64,000 nucleotides of DNA from an uncultured Clostridia bacterium (lineage in GTDB: Bacteria > Bacillota > Clostridia > Oscillospirales > Ruminococcaceae), in assembly GCA_947630845.1 (NCBI GenBank), contig CANRJB010000003.1, positions 1 through 64,000 on the forward strand, in the 5' to 3' direction. Positions within the stretch are counted from its first letter, which is position 1, and every line of letters begins with the position of its first letter. A program made the position numbers and the translations under genes. The notes under the pieces were generated by a model. That model ran no database searches and had not been told where the DNA came from. It saw nothing but the letters and a program-made list of their open reading frames with translations. Shown here piece by piece: positions 1 through 8,377 of the stretch.

Positions 1-588
1 GCTTCTGTGCTTTCCACTTCTGCGGCAGTTGTTGCAGGAGCTTCCGGAACGGCAAACTGCGCCATGAGATCGTCCATCGCATTCGCCTTGGGAGCTTCTG
101 CGCTTTCCACTTCTGCGGCAGTTGTTGCAGGAGCTTCGGGAACAGCGAACTGTGCCATGATGTCATCCATGCCGGAAACAACAGGCTTTTCCGGTGCAGC
201 CGGAGCAGGAGCAGTCGGAGACGGAACAGCGAACTGTGCCATAATGTCGTCCATGCCGGAAACAACAGGTTTTTCCGGTGCAGCCGGAGCAGGAGCAGTC
301 GGAGACGGAACAGCGAACTGTGCCATAATGTCGTCCATGCCGGAAACAACAGGTTTTTCCGGTGCAGCCGGAGCAGGAGCAGCCGGAGACGGAACAGCAA
401 ACTGTGCCATAATGTCGTCCATGCCGGAAACAACAGGTTTTTCCGGTGCAGCCGGAGCAGGAGCAGCCGGAGACGGAACAGCGAACTGTGCCATAATATC
501 GTCCATGCCGGAAACAACAGGCTTTTCCGGAGCAGCCGGAGCAGGTGCAGGTGTCGGTTCGCCAAATTCTGCCATCAGCTCATCGATC
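1..588. repeat. In-frame 84-bp tandem repeat, five units, plus a 93-bp duplication
   Basis: Units begin at 169, 253, 337, 421 and 505, exactly 84 bp apart; the three central units are almost identical and the last decays. A second, 93-bp repeat relates 1-~50 to 94-~143. Both periods are multiples of three, so copy changes keep the frame of the minus-strand gene. Confidence 0.9.
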
Positions 589-1466
589 GTGGAGGATTTG
601 CTTTCCGGGGTTGTGATCCCGAATTCTGCCATAATATCATTGACAGAGGATGTGGCAGCCGGAGCTGGAGCAGGAGCTGCGCCGGGAATGGCGAACTGCG
701 CCATAAAGTCATCCTGTACGGGTGGTGCTGCCGGTGCGGACTGCTTCTGTTCGGCAAGGATGTTCGGGTTTTTGCCTTCGTTGGCAGCAAAGGCAGCGGC
801 AGTCGGGTCAGCCTGCTGTGGAACGGCAAACTGTGCCAGATCGCTGTCCAGTGCAAATCCGCCGAATGAAGTAGTGGTCGGACGGGGACCTGCTGTCGGT
901 GCAGCCTTTTTCTTGGGCGGCACATATTCTTCATATGCCGGGAGCTGCGGTTCGGGTGCAGCGGAAGCCGCCTTGATGGCAGAAGCCTCTTCGGCAGCAC
1001 GGAGTTTTTCGGATTCGGCAGCAAGGCGTTTCATATTCTCTGCCTCTTCGGCAGCACGCTGCTTGGCAGCCTCTTCTGCCGCAGCACGTTCAGCGGCTTT
1101 CTTTTCCTCCTGCTCAGCACGTCTTTTGGCTCTTTCAGCTTCTTTCTGTGCTTCGATGCGTTTCTGTTCCTGTGCTTCGGCAAGGTTGACCATATTGCTG
1201 TCGTCGGTTTGTGTCTTACTCTGTTCCTTTGCCATTTTCTGCATCTGTTTGCTTTCGAGCTTCATAAGCTTTTTGACAAATGTATCGCTGCATTTCTGGC
1301 AAGTCACTTTGTCGAGTACACCCATGGCATCGTTCACAGCACCATTGGCTGTGTATCTTGCCGTATTTTCGGGTTTTGTCAGATTGATCCTGCATCCGGT
1401 TGTTTTTTTCGTTTCAGACCCATGCACAACACCGTCTCTTGTATCCTTATAGAGATAAATCTGCAT
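1..1466 (-). CDS. Repeat-rich protein with N-terminal CxxC module (3' end outside window)
   Basis: The minus frame opens at ATG 1466-1464 behind an AAGGAGGA ribosome-binding site and stays open to the window edge, giving 488 residues and no stop. The first ~75 residues are compact and contain a CQKC pair, possibly metal-binding. Residues ~80-160 are a charged Ala/Glu/Lys/Arg helix likely to form a coiled coil. The remainder is Pro/Ala-rich and carries about ten copies of a short motif of the form D[DE][IL]MA[QE]F[AG], for example MDDIMAQFAVP; five of them lie in near-identical 28-residue units. There is no signal peptide or membrane segment, so it is probably cytoplasmic. I do not recognise the family. 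The repeated hydrophobic motif suggests a multivalent binding or scaffold protein, which is inference. Confidence 0.8.
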   Translation of the reverse strand, partial: MQIYLYKDTRDGVVHGSETKKTTGCRINLTKPENTARYTANGAVNDAMGVLDKVTCQKCSDTFVKKLMKLESKQMQKMAKEQSKTQTDDSNMVNLAEAQEQKRIEAQKEAERAKRRAEQEEKKAAERAAAEEAAKQRAAEEAENMKRLAAESEKLRAAEEASAIKAASAAPEPQLPAYEEYVPPKKKAAPTAGPRPTTTSFGGFALDSDLAQFAVPQQADPTAAAFAANEGKNPNILAEQKQSAPAAPPVQDDFMAQFAIPGAAPAPAPAATSSVNDIMAEFGITTPESKSSTIDELMAEFGEPTPAPAPAAPEKPVVSGMDDIMAQFAVPSPAAPAPAAPEKPVVSGMDDIMAQFAVPSPAAPAPAAPEKPVVSGMDDIMAQFAVPSPTAPAPAAPEKPVVSGMDDIMAQFAVPSPTAPAPAAPEKPVVSGMDDIMAQFAVPEAPATTAAEVESAEAPKANAMDDLMAQFAVPEAPATTAAEVESTE

Positions 1467-1540
1467 AGTGATCCTCCTTCATCATCATTTAGGATCGTTC
1501 AGAACAACGCATCAGAAGCGATCCCATTAGCTCACTTTCT

Positions 1541-1569
1541 ATCATAACATATTTTCAAAAAAAAATCAA
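1541..1569 (-). promoter_or_regulatory. Promoter of the repeat-rich protein gene
   Basis: On the minus strand TTGATT (1569-1564) is 17 nt from TATGAT (1546-1541), which has a TGT just upstream. It lies about 75 bp before the start codon. Confidence 0.6.
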
Positions 1570-1707
1570 CTATTTTTTAAATTTTTTTCAGAAATATACA
1601 AATTGTATAATTTAGGCATATGCCGCAGGGGATAAAACGTTTTCGTTATTACAGCCTGAACATTTCAGGACATGCAATAAAAAAATTAAAGAAAATTTCA
1701 AAAACTA

Positions 1708-1736
1708 TTGACATTTTCGTAAAAATCTACTAAAAT
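1708..1736 (+). promoter_or_regulatory. Promoter of GH9 gene
   Basis: TTGACA (1708-1713), 17 nt, TAAAAT (1731-1736), about 50 bp before the GH9 start. It is a near-consensus vegetative promoter. No obvious operator or catabolite-response site was seen next to it. Confidence 0.75.
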
Positions 1737-1785
1737 AGAATTATATTATTACGTGCGATCCCCCAAACAGAAAGAAGGCTTTTAC

Positions 1786-4512
1786 ATGATGAAAAAACAT
1801 TTTGGCAGACGCATCCTTGCGTTCCTGACCATTGCGGCAATGCTGATGACGGCATCTGCCACACTTCAGGCAGGGGCAGCCGCCGGCGAGGAGCTTGACC
1901 CGATCCCGGACGAGGAAAAGACTTTCCCCGACCCCGATACCCTTGAACCGGCAGATGTCAACTTTGCTAAGGCACTCCAGCTCTCCCTCTATTTCTATGA
2001 TGCCAACAAATGCGGTACGGGCATTACCAATGGCAGACTGGAATGGCGTGGTGACTGTCATACCGAGGACGCTGCCGTGCCGCTCATCCCCATGACGGAG
2101 GAAATGAAGGGTACGAACCTGTCACAGGAATTTATTGACGAACACCGGGACATCCTTGACCCGGACGGGGACGGGACAATTGACGTTTCCGGCGGTATGC
2201 ACGATGCCGGCGACCATGTGAAATTCTGTCTCCCCGGCAGCTATGCAGCATCCACTCTCGGATGGGGCTACTATGAATTCCGGGATGCCTACAAGGATGC
2301 CGGACAGGCAGAACATGCCGAGGAAATTCTTCACTGGTTCAATGACTACTACCTGAAATGTCTCTATTACGATGAGGATGGCGAGGTGCTTGCGTTCTGC
2401 TATCAGGTCGGCGAAGGCAATATCGACCACAACTACTGGATTGCACCGGAATTGCAGGGTGAACATCTGCTCGATTTTGCAAGACCTGCGTATTTTGCCA
2501 CAGAGGAAACACCGGCATCGGATATGTGCGCAGGCGTGGCTGCATCGCTTGCGGTCAATTACCTCAACTTCAAAGATACCGAACCGGAATATGCCGAAGA
2601 ATCCCTGAAAGCAGCACTTGCACTGTATCGTTTTGCCGTCAGGACGCATTCCGAAGCGACCAACACCAATTCAGACGGTGAAACTGCCGGAAAGACGGAC
2701 GATACAGAATACGACCCCGAAAACCCGGACGATGTGAATGCCAGCATCGAAAATTCGAGCATGGTCGTGACCTCTCTGGGTTATGACGGAGGTTTCTATA
2801 CCTCAAGCTATGACTATGACGAGCTGGCATGGGCTGCGGTATGGCTGTATGAATGCACAGGCGAGTGGGACTATATCGACGATATCGTCAGTGTCAACGA
2901 AAATATCTCCGGCGACATGGGCGCACACCCCTATACCGGCTACATCCGCCGCATCATCAAGGATACCGGTAACTGCTGGCAGAACATCTGGGTACACTGC
3001 TGGGATACCGTCTGGGGCGGTGTGTTCGCAAAGCTTGCGCCTATCACCAATTGTGCCCGTGACTGGTACATTTTCCGCTGGAATCTTGAATTCTGGAGCG
3101 GTATGACTCCGGCAGATGCCGAAGCTGCGGAAGGACTTCCGGCTGCGGTCACTGCCCACAAGTATTTTGGCATGGATGATGAGCTGTGGAACAAGACCAT
3201 TACTGCCGAAGAGATCGCCGACCTCCCCGAAGCAGACGGCGCATGGCTGAAAAAGACCCCTGCCGGTTTCGGTATGCTCAATGATTACGGTTCGGCAAGA
3301 TACGATGCCGCTGCACAGCTTGAAGCACTTGTCTATGCAAAAGAGACCGGCGACATGACCTTTGCTGACTGGGCACAGGGGCAGATGTCCTATATCATGG
3401 GCAATAACCCCATGGGACGTTCCTATATCGTCGGCTATGACCTTGAAAACGGCGCATCCCATCCGCACCACAGAGCTGCTCACGGTTCTACCACCCTCAA
3501 CATGGATGACCCGGCAGACCAGACACATGTACTCTGGGGCGCACTGGTCGGCGGTCCGGATGCCAATGACTGGCACAGAGACCAGACGAAGGATTATATC
3601 TATAATGAAGTAGCTGTGGACTACAATGCAGGCTTTGTCGGTGCATGCGCAGGACTGTACAATTACTACGGCAAGGCAAACGGCGACGAGCCGATGAAGA
3701 ACTTCCCACCGTCCGAAACAGAACTAAACGGCAAGGAAGCACAGGAGTTTACCCTTAAAGCTGCTGTCGGGCAGGAAGATAACATGGCGACACAGATCCT
3801 CATTGAGATCGAGAACCATACCTCACAGCCGCCCCGTTATCTGGAAGGAATACAGGCACGGTACTACTTCAACATTGCAGAATTGCTTGCAAATGCGCAG
3901 ACGATCGATGACATCGAGGTGCGTGCGGATTACGATTCCATCAAATCCAACACCAATGGTGAATATCAGGTACAGTGGGAACTTGTCCAGTACAATGACA
4001 AGGGCGATTGCTACATTGAGCTGCAATTCCCGGGTTACAAATTCTATGGCACAGAGCAATTCCAGTTTGCCCTCATGGACACCACACAGAATGATGAGTT
4101 TACCTTTATCTGGGATCCGACCAATGACTACAGCCGGAAGGAACTGCACACCAATGAGGAGCTTGGCAAGGAGCTGAATGAAGCACCGGAGTTTGTGGAT
4201 TCCATCACGATGTATGCAGAAGATAAGCGTGTATGGGGCACACCGCCGGAGGATGCGCCTGAGCCGGATTTTGTGGATACGGACACATCAGAGGACACGC
4301 CCGACGGCGTTCTGTATGGCGATGTGGACTGCAACGGTACGGTGCAGATGACGGATATGATACTCCTGAACAAGTACCTGATGATCGGTGAGGAGATCAC
4401 ACCAGAGGGTCTGGTGAATGCAGATGTAAACCTTAACAAGGCAGTAGAGGCGGATGATGGTCTGAACATCCTGCGTGCAGTGATCGAGCTGGTCACACTT
4501 CCTGTCAAATAA
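1786..4512 (+). CDS. Cellulosomal GH9 endoglucanase: signal peptide-GH9-CBM3c-dockerin
   Basis: Secreted beta-1,4-glucanase, 908 residues, predicted to dock onto a scaffoldin cohesin. The ATG at 1786 follows AGAAGG at a good distance; an upstream GTG (1753) would spoil the signal peptide. After a Lys/Arg-led signal peptide (~1-33) comes the GH9 (alpha/alpha)6 domain (~50-620) with the DAGDH catalytic-base motif (Asp140, Asp143), the HPHHR signature (559-563) and the likely proton donor Glu608 in YNEVAVDYNAG. A family 3c CBM-like module follows (~651-792), the usual partner of processive GH9 endoglucanases. The C-terminal dockerin (844-908) has two Ca-binding loops (DVDCNGTVQMTD; DVNLNKAVEADD). 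It has its own promoter and a strong terminator, so it is monocistronic. Confidence 0.95.
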   Translation: MMKKHFGRRILAFLTIAAMLMTASATLQAGAAAGEELDPIPDEEKTFPDPDTLEPADVNFAKALQLSLYFYDANKCGTGITNGRLEWRGDCHTEDAAVPLIPMTEEMKGTNLSQEFIDEHRDILDPDGDGTIDVSGGMHDAGDHVKFCLPGSYAASTLGWGYYEFRDAYKDAGQAEHAEEILHWFNDYYLKCLYYDEDGEVLAFCYQVGEGNIDHNYWIAPELQGEHLLDFARPAYFATEETPASDMCAGVAASLAVNYLNFKDTEPEYAEESLKAALALYRFAVRTHSEATNTNSDGETAGKTDDTEYDPENPDDVNASIENSSMVVTSLGYDGGFYTSSYDYDELAWAAVWLYECTGEWDYIDDIVSVNENISGDMGAHPYTGYIRRIIKDTGNCWQNIWVHCWDTVWGGVFAKLAPITNCARDWYIFRWNLEFWSGMTPADAEAAEGLPAAVTAHKYFGMDDELWNKTITAEEIADLPEADGAWLKKTPAGFGMLNDYGSARYDAAAQLEALVYAKETGDMTFADWAQGQMSYIMGNNPMGRSYIVGYDLENGASHPHHRAAHGSTTLNMDDPADQTHVLWGALVGGPDANDWHRDQTKDYIYNEVAVDYNAGFVGACAGLYNYYGKANGDEPMKNFPPSETELNGKEAQEFTLKAAVGQEDNMATQILIEIENHTSQPPRYLEGIQARYYFNIAELLANAQTIDDIEVRADYDSIKSNTNGEYQVQWELVQYNDKGDCYIELQFPGYKFYGTEQFQFALMDTTQNDEFTFIWDPTNDYSRKELHTNEELGKELNEAPEFVDSITMYAEDKRVWGTPPEDAPEPDFVDTDTSEDTPDGVLYGDVDCNGTVQMTDMILLNKYLMIGEEITPEGLVNADVNLNKAVEADDGLNILRAVIELVTLPVK

Positions 4513-4518
4513 TATGCG

Positions 4519-4551
4519 ATCCCCCTGACCCATGTGGATCAGGGGGATTTT
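4519..4551 (+). terminator. Terminator of GH9 gene
   Basis: A 10-bp perfect stem (ATCCCCCTGA / TCAGGGGGAT) with a 10-nt loop, followed by TTT. It lies 6 bp after the GH9 stop and also separates the convergent gene downstream. Confidence 0.85.
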
Positions 4552-4577
4552 GTATGCACTGCGCCGCAGAGCATCAT

Positions 4578-5555
4578 TCAGCAGAATGTGCCACGGAAAC
4601 CGATTCTTGACAGCAGGAGTTTGTATTTCCCGAATATACTGGTATCGCTGCGTTCCATATTGGTGGTGAGCTCAAGGGAATGGATGGAATCGGAGACGGG
4701 AAACTCCAGTCGGCAGGAAGACATGTCGCCAAGCTGATTCTGCATCCATTTGCCGTTGTATTGTTTGCAGTAGGCATTGAGCAGCATCCGTTCGCCGTCC
4801 GGTTCGCCGAATCCGCTGATCCTGCCTGCCAGATCATTGCGTTCCTCCGGCGTGGGTGTCATGTTGATGGTGATGCACACGGTATCATTTGCCTTTTCAA
4901 GGTGAAGCTCCAGCTCCTGACGCATATTCTCATCCCGATAGCAGAGTGCGATCGCCGACAGTATCACCGTCTCGAACACATCCATATCACCGTTGATATA
5001 TGCCTGTCCATCGCAGTTGAGCGTTACGTCCATCAGATCACCAAGCGTATTTTCGATCTGTTCTTTCATGTGTATCAGAAGGGATCTGACAGAAAAACAT
5101 TGCATTTTCCATATCCCTCTGCGCCTGCGGTCAAGCTGGTTCTGGAGATAGGTCATGCGGACAAACTTACAGCAAGCTCCCGTGATGACACGGACCATGT
5201 CAAGCTGCTCCGGCGATTTCTGAACAATGACCGAGCAGGCTGCACTGATGCTCTGCACGGCATCATTGATGACACTCGTACTCAGTGCCGAATTCTCCGG
5301 ATAGCAGAGCGTGACGATGCGCACGCCGTCCTGTTCATTGGCTGTCAGGTTGCAGAGAAACCTGCTTTCTCCGATGTGTACCGTCTGGCAGCAGCTTTCC
5401 CAGCTGTTCTCGTCAATGCCGAGCAGTTCCGGCAGATAGCCGATGCCCGGGTCATGGGTACACCATACCACGTTCCATTTCTCGTCCAGCAGCAGTACTG
5501 GTTCACTGCTTCGTTCATAACACCGCCGGAGCAGCTTCAAAACTTCATTACTCAT
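4578..5555 (-). CDS. Degenerate sensor histidine kinase-like protein
   Basis: 325 residues, cytoplasmic, no membrane segment. ATG at 5555 follows a GGGGG Shine-Dalgarno. Residues ~15-95 look PAS-like (LLLDEKWNVVW). A helical stretch (~100-165) sits where a histidine kinase would have its dimerisation domain but shows no phosphoacceptor-His motif. The C-terminal ~170-305 has the layout of a GHKL ATPase (VFETVILSAIALCY for the N-box helix; GFGEPDGERMLLNAYC for the G2 helix), but the N-box Asn and the GxGLG signature are missing. It therefore probably neither autophosphorylates nor binds ATP normally. No response regulator is adjacent. It may act as a ligand-responsive or protein-binding switch; this is inference from fold-level resemblance. 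Confidence 0.6.
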   Translation of the reverse strand: MSNEVLKLLRRCYERSSEPVLLLDEKWNVVWCTHDPGIGYLPELLGIDENSWESCCQTVHIGESRFLCNLTANEQDGVRIVTLCYPENSALSTSVINDAVQSISAACSVIVQKSPEQLDMVRVITGACCKFVRMTYLQNQLDRRRRGIWKMQCFSVRSLLIHMKEQIENTLGDLMDVTLNCDGQAYINGDMDVFETVILSAIALCYRDENMRQELELHLEKANDTVCITINMTPTPEERNDLAGRISGFGEPDGERMLLNAYCKQYNGKWMQNQLGDMSSCRLEFPVSDSIHSLELTTNMERSDTSIFGKYKLLLSRIGFRGTFC

Positions 5556-5625
5556 TATAACCCCCTGACTTCTGTTTTTTCAACAGAATGACAATGAATT
5601 GGTATCCATTATGGTACTTATATTT

Positions 5626-5654
5626 ATTATACATTGATTTTCGACAAATGTAAA
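5626..5654 (-). promoter_or_regulatory. Promoter of the kinase-like gene
   Basis: Minus strand TTTACA (5654-5649), 17 nt, TATAAT (5631-5626), about 70 bp before the ATG at 5555. Confidence 0.65.
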
Positions 5655-5772
5655 CCCCTATAAACGATAATTTGGACTGCGCAAAATGTATAAATATTGA
5701 GCGATAAATTTGTAAAAAATGTAGATTTTTCACATAAGCACCCGAAATGAAAATAAATTCACAGCGGAACAC

Positions 5773-5801
5773 TTGCTTTTTTTCTGAAAATGGTGTACAA
5801 T
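5773..5801 (+). promoter_or_regulatory. Promoter of gap
   Basis: TTGCTT (5773-5778), 17 nt, TACAAT (5796-5801), 33 bp before the gap start codon. Confidence 0.65.
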
Positions 5802-5833
5802 AGAAACATAAAAATCATAGGAGGTAATTTCCA

Positions 5834-6871
5834 ATGTCAGTAAAAGTTGCTATTAACGGTTTCGGCAGAATCGGTCGTCTGGCTTTCCGTCAGATGTTCG
5901 GTGCAGAGGGGTATGAGGTTGTTGCCATCAATGACCTGACCAAGCCTTCCATGCTTGCTCATCTGCTCAAGTATGATACCGCTCAGGGCGGTTATGCAGG
6001 CAAGATCGGTGAGAATCTCCACACCGTATGCGCTGATGATGAGGCTGGTACTATCACTGTAGACGGCAAGACCCTCAAGATCTATGCCGAGAAGGACGCT
6101 AAGGATCTGCCGTGGGGCGATTTGGGCGTTGATGTTGTACTTGAGTGTACAGGTTTCTACTGCTCCAAGGCAAAGTCTCAGGCACATATTGATGCAGGTG
6201 CAAAGAAGGTCGTTATTTCTGCTCCGGCAGGCAATGATCTCCCGACTATCGTATTCTCTGTTAATGAGAAGACCCTGACTGCTGATGATACCATCATCTC
6301 CGCAGCTTCCTGCACCACCAACTGCCTTGCTCCGATGGCAAAGGCTCTGAATGACTACGCTCCCATCCAGTCCGGTATCATGAGCACCATCCATGCTTAT
6401 ACCGGTGACCAGATGATTCTTGACGGTCCTCACAGAAAGGGCGACCTCAGAAGAGCAAGAGCAGGTGCTGCCAACATCGTTCCGAACTCCACCGGTGCTG
6501 CAAAGGCAATCGGTTTGGTTATCCCGGAGCTGAACGGCAAGCTCATCGGTTCTGCACAGCGTGTTCCGGTTCCGACAGGTTCCACCACCATCCTGACTGC
6601 TGTTGTCAAGGGTGAGAATGTGACTAAGGAAGGCATCAATGCCGCTATGAAGGCTGCTGCTTCCGAGTCCTACGGCTACAATGAAGACCCGATCGTTTCT
6701 TCCGATGTCATCGGCATGAAGTACGGTTCTCTGTTCGATGCAACCCAGACAATGGTTGCTGAACTCGGCGATGGTCTGTACGAGGTACAGGTTGTTTCTT
6801 GGTATGACAACGAGAATTCCTACACAAGCCAGATGGTAAGAACCATCAAGTACTTCGCAGAATTGGGTTGA
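5834..6871 (+). CDS. gap: Glyceraldehyde-3-phosphate dehydrogenase, type I
   Basis: Converts glyceraldehyde-3-phosphate, NAD+ and phosphate to 1,3-bisphosphoglycerate in glycolysis. 345 residues, slightly longer than the usual ~335. The N-terminal Rossmann motif is [18 protein letters not shown], the catalytic Cys160 sits in [12 protein letters not shown], and [19 protein letters not shown] and [14 protein letters not shown] near the C-terminus are family hallmarks. AGGAGG lies just upstream of ATG 5834. Codon usage is strongly biased, as expected for a highly expressed gene. It has its own promoter and is followed by a strong terminator; it is not in a pgk/tpi operon here. Confidence 0.98.
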   Translation: MSVKVAINGFGRIGRLAFRQMFGAEGYEVVAINDLTKPSMLAHLLKYDTAQGGYAGKIGENLHTVCADDEAGTITVDGKTLKIYAEKDAKDLPWGDLGVDVVLECTGFYCSKAKSQAHIDAGAKKVVISAPAGNDLPTIVFSVNEKTLTADDTIISAASCTTNCLAPMAKALNDYAPIQSGIMSTIHAYTGDQMILDGPHRKGDLRRARAGAANIVPNSTGAAKAIGLVIPELNGKLIGSAQRVPVPTGSTTILTAVVKGENVTKEGINAAMKAAASESYGYNEDPIVSSDVIGMKYGSLFDATQTMVAELGDGLYEVQVVSWYDNENSYTSQMVRTIKYFAELG

Positions 6872-6890
6872 TTACCTGATATCAACATGA

Positions 6891-6920
6891 ATCCCCACTG
6901 CCTGTGCAGTGGGGATTTTT
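6891..6920 (+). terminator. Terminator of gap
   Basis: Stem ATCCCCACTG / CAGTGGGGAT followed by six T. It ends 14 bp before the next start codon, so the following gene is reached only by read-through or from an unseen promoter. Confidence 0.9.
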
Positions 6921-6933
6921 TATGGGGGACAAT

Positions 6934-7650
6934 ATGAAAAACTTGCTTTCCATCAACCAGACCGCAGCTACCGGACTGCCCGACGGGGCAGCTTTCCTGA
7001 CACGGCGTGCCGACCGGGATGAGATACGAAAGATGCAGAGCGTCCATAGACAGGGTGTGGAGCTGCATGCGAACAACGGCACGGGGATAAAGCTCGGCAT
7101 CGTGCGGTGGGGATGTTTTCTGCTCCTTGTATTTGCAGCAAGTGATCTGCTGCGACAGCGTGTCAGTCTTGTGGAATTTGCGCAGAGCCGTGGCTTTCCG
7201 GCGACTGTCGGGCTGCTTCTGCTGTTCCTGATGACGTTTCCGATTGGTAGTTATATCAAACAACAGCATCAGGCGAAAGTCATCTTGACTGCAAAATCAA
7301 TGCAGGAATCACTCGGCATCAGCCCGGACTGCACGAAGCTGAAACTCCTCTGGTACACCTATCAGGAAGCGGACGGCACAGAGATCAACAGACAATGGGC
7401 ATGGATGCATTGCTTTGCAGAGGTGCAGGACGGCAATCTGTGCCTCTCGAATCTGACCATGCGATTTGAGATACCGCTGTCCTCGCTGACTGCCATCCAT
7501 CCGGAGGATGAAAAGATTCCACTTGCGGACGAGGACACTTTACTGCATTGCTGTATTGCAGAGATTCACGATGCAAAGGGGGATTTCTGCATTGTCATGC
7601 CGGAGGAAAGTGTGGAGACATTCTGTGCGTTGACAGGACTTTGTCAATAA
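6934..7650 (+). CDS. Small membrane protein of unknown function
   Basis: 239 residues. The ATG at 6934 is preferred because GGGGGAC (6924-6930) sits at ribosome-binding distance; the ATG at 6922 overlaps the gap terminator. Two hydrophobic segments (~53-72 and ~88-108) form a hairpin, leaving a short N-terminal and a longer C-terminal cytoplasmic part (~110-239) that looks like a small beta-rich domain. The layout resembles the YcxB-type membrane proteins of Firmicutes, but I cannot name the family with confidence. The gene begins right after the gap terminator without a clear promoter of its own. Confidence 0.7.
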   Translation: MKNLLSINQTAATGLPDGAAFLTRRADRDEIRKMQSVHRQGVELHANNGTGIKLGIVRWGCFLLLVFAASDLLRQRVSLVEFAQSRGFPATVGLLLLFLMTFPIGSYIKQQHQAKVILTAKSMQESLGISPDCTKLKLLWYTYQEADGTEINRQWAWMHCFAEVQDGNLCLSNLTMRFEIPLSSLTAIHPEDEKIPLADEDTLLHCCIAEIHDAKGDFCIVMPEESVETFCALTGLCQ

Positions 7651-7703
7651 ATGGAAAGAGTGTTAGCGTAAGATGATACGATCACAGATATCCGGAAAGA
7701 TGA

Positions 7704-7737
7704 AAAGCGTACCTGCACAGCTGTACAGGTACGCTTT
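7704..7737 (-). terminator. Terminator hairpin of the ncRNA
   Basis: AAAGCGTACCTG-type stem (near-perfect 14-bp inverted repeat) followed on the minus strand by TTTTC. On the plus strand it is followed by TTTGTTGTT, so it may also end the membrane-protein gene at 7650. Confidence 0.75.
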
Positions 7738-7907
7738 GTTGTTAAAGTAACCGCCTTGCCGTCATATAGAGAATAAAACCAAGCGTCTCCGCAAGGTGGG
7801 TATCCCCCCGGAAGTCTCTCGCTCCCAACGTCCGAATCCATCCGCATGCAGACGGAAACGGGAGGTCTGCAATCCTCAGCCGGAGACAGGATTCCCGTAA
7901 AATAGGT
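7704..7907 (-). ncRNA. Candidate structured non-coding RNA (~200 nt), possibly 6S RNA
   Basis: This gene-free stretch has its own promoter (7913-7940) and terminator (7704-7737), giving an RNA of about 200 nt. By eye it folds into one long irregular rod: GGGAATCC pairs GGATACCC, CTCCGG pairs CCGGGG, then an open internal bubble of 10-15 nt per side, CTCCC pairs GGGAG, and an apical hairpin CCGTC/GGATGG. A 3' hairpin CCTTGC/GCAAGG precedes the terminator. Rod plus central bubble, length and independent transcription are what is expected of 6S RNA, which binds sigma-A RNA polymerase. Identity was not checked against a covariance model. It has no convincing ORF. Confidence 0.5.
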
Positions 7908-7912
7908 GTTGG

Positions 7913-7940
7913 ATTATAATAACTATATTTACCCGAACAA
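7913..7940 (-). promoter_or_regulatory. Promoter of the ncRNA
   Basis: Minus strand TTGTTC (7940-7935), 16 nt, TATAAT (7918-7913). It predicts transcription starting near 7907. Confidence 0.6.
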
Positions 7941-7955
7941 GGCAGTAAATGCGGC

Positions 7956-8264
7956 TCAATCTACGTCGTCGTCCTCGTCGTCATCATAGCTTTCGAGCAT
8001 GTCCAAGAAAAGCTTGCCGATACGTTCGTATTCCTCATCGTTATCAATGGTGGAGAGGAATTCCTCACCATTTTCTTCGCCGACTCTGAGAATCACAAGC
8101 TCTGTGTCCTCTTCAAGCATGGCTTCCGGGTCGTCGACATACGGTACGAGCCCGTAATACACATTTCCCTCATGCTCCAGAATATCAAGCAGCTCAAATT
8201 CATGCTCGTTTCCTTCTTCATCAGTCAGTGTATAGATTTCGGGGGTGTATTCCATCTCATCCAT
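7956..8264 (-). CDS. DUF1292 family small acidic protein (YrzB-like)
   Basis: 102 residues, very acidic, ending in an Asp/Glu tail (ESYDDDEDDDVD). The core (ITLTDEEG-like opening, HEFELLDILEHEGNVYYGLVPY, then ELVILRV) matches the Firmicute DUF1292/YrzB pattern, whose biochemical role is not established. An in-frame GTG at 8273 is rejected because GAGGAG runs directly into it; ATG 8264 is 8 nt further on. A promoter lies at 8297-8325. Downstream on the same strand is the candidate ncRNA. Confidence 0.85.
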   Translation of the reverse strand: MDEMEYTPEIYTLTDEEGNEHEFELLDILEHEGNVYYGLVPYVDDPEAMLEEDTELVILRVGEENGEEFLSTIDNDEEYERIGKLFLDMLESYDDDEDDDVD

Positions 8265-8296
8265 TGTCAGCACTCCTCTTCCTTTATGATAATACT

Positions 8297-8325
8297 ATTA
8301 TACTATATTTCCTGTAAAAAATCAA
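8297..8325 (-). promoter_or_regulatory. Promoter of the DUF1292 gene
   Basis: Minus strand TTGATT (8325-8320), 17 nt, TATAAT (8302-8297). Confidence 0.65.
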
Positions 8326-8377
8326 GAGGAAAATCAAAATTTTTCTGATAATTTCAGGAAATATTGCTCCGACCGCA

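Noticed and set aside
7-1452. Long plus-strand reading frame rich in Ala, Gly and Ser
   Set aside because: It is the mirror of the minus-strand repeat gene, has no ribosome site or promoter, and its composition follows the repeat.
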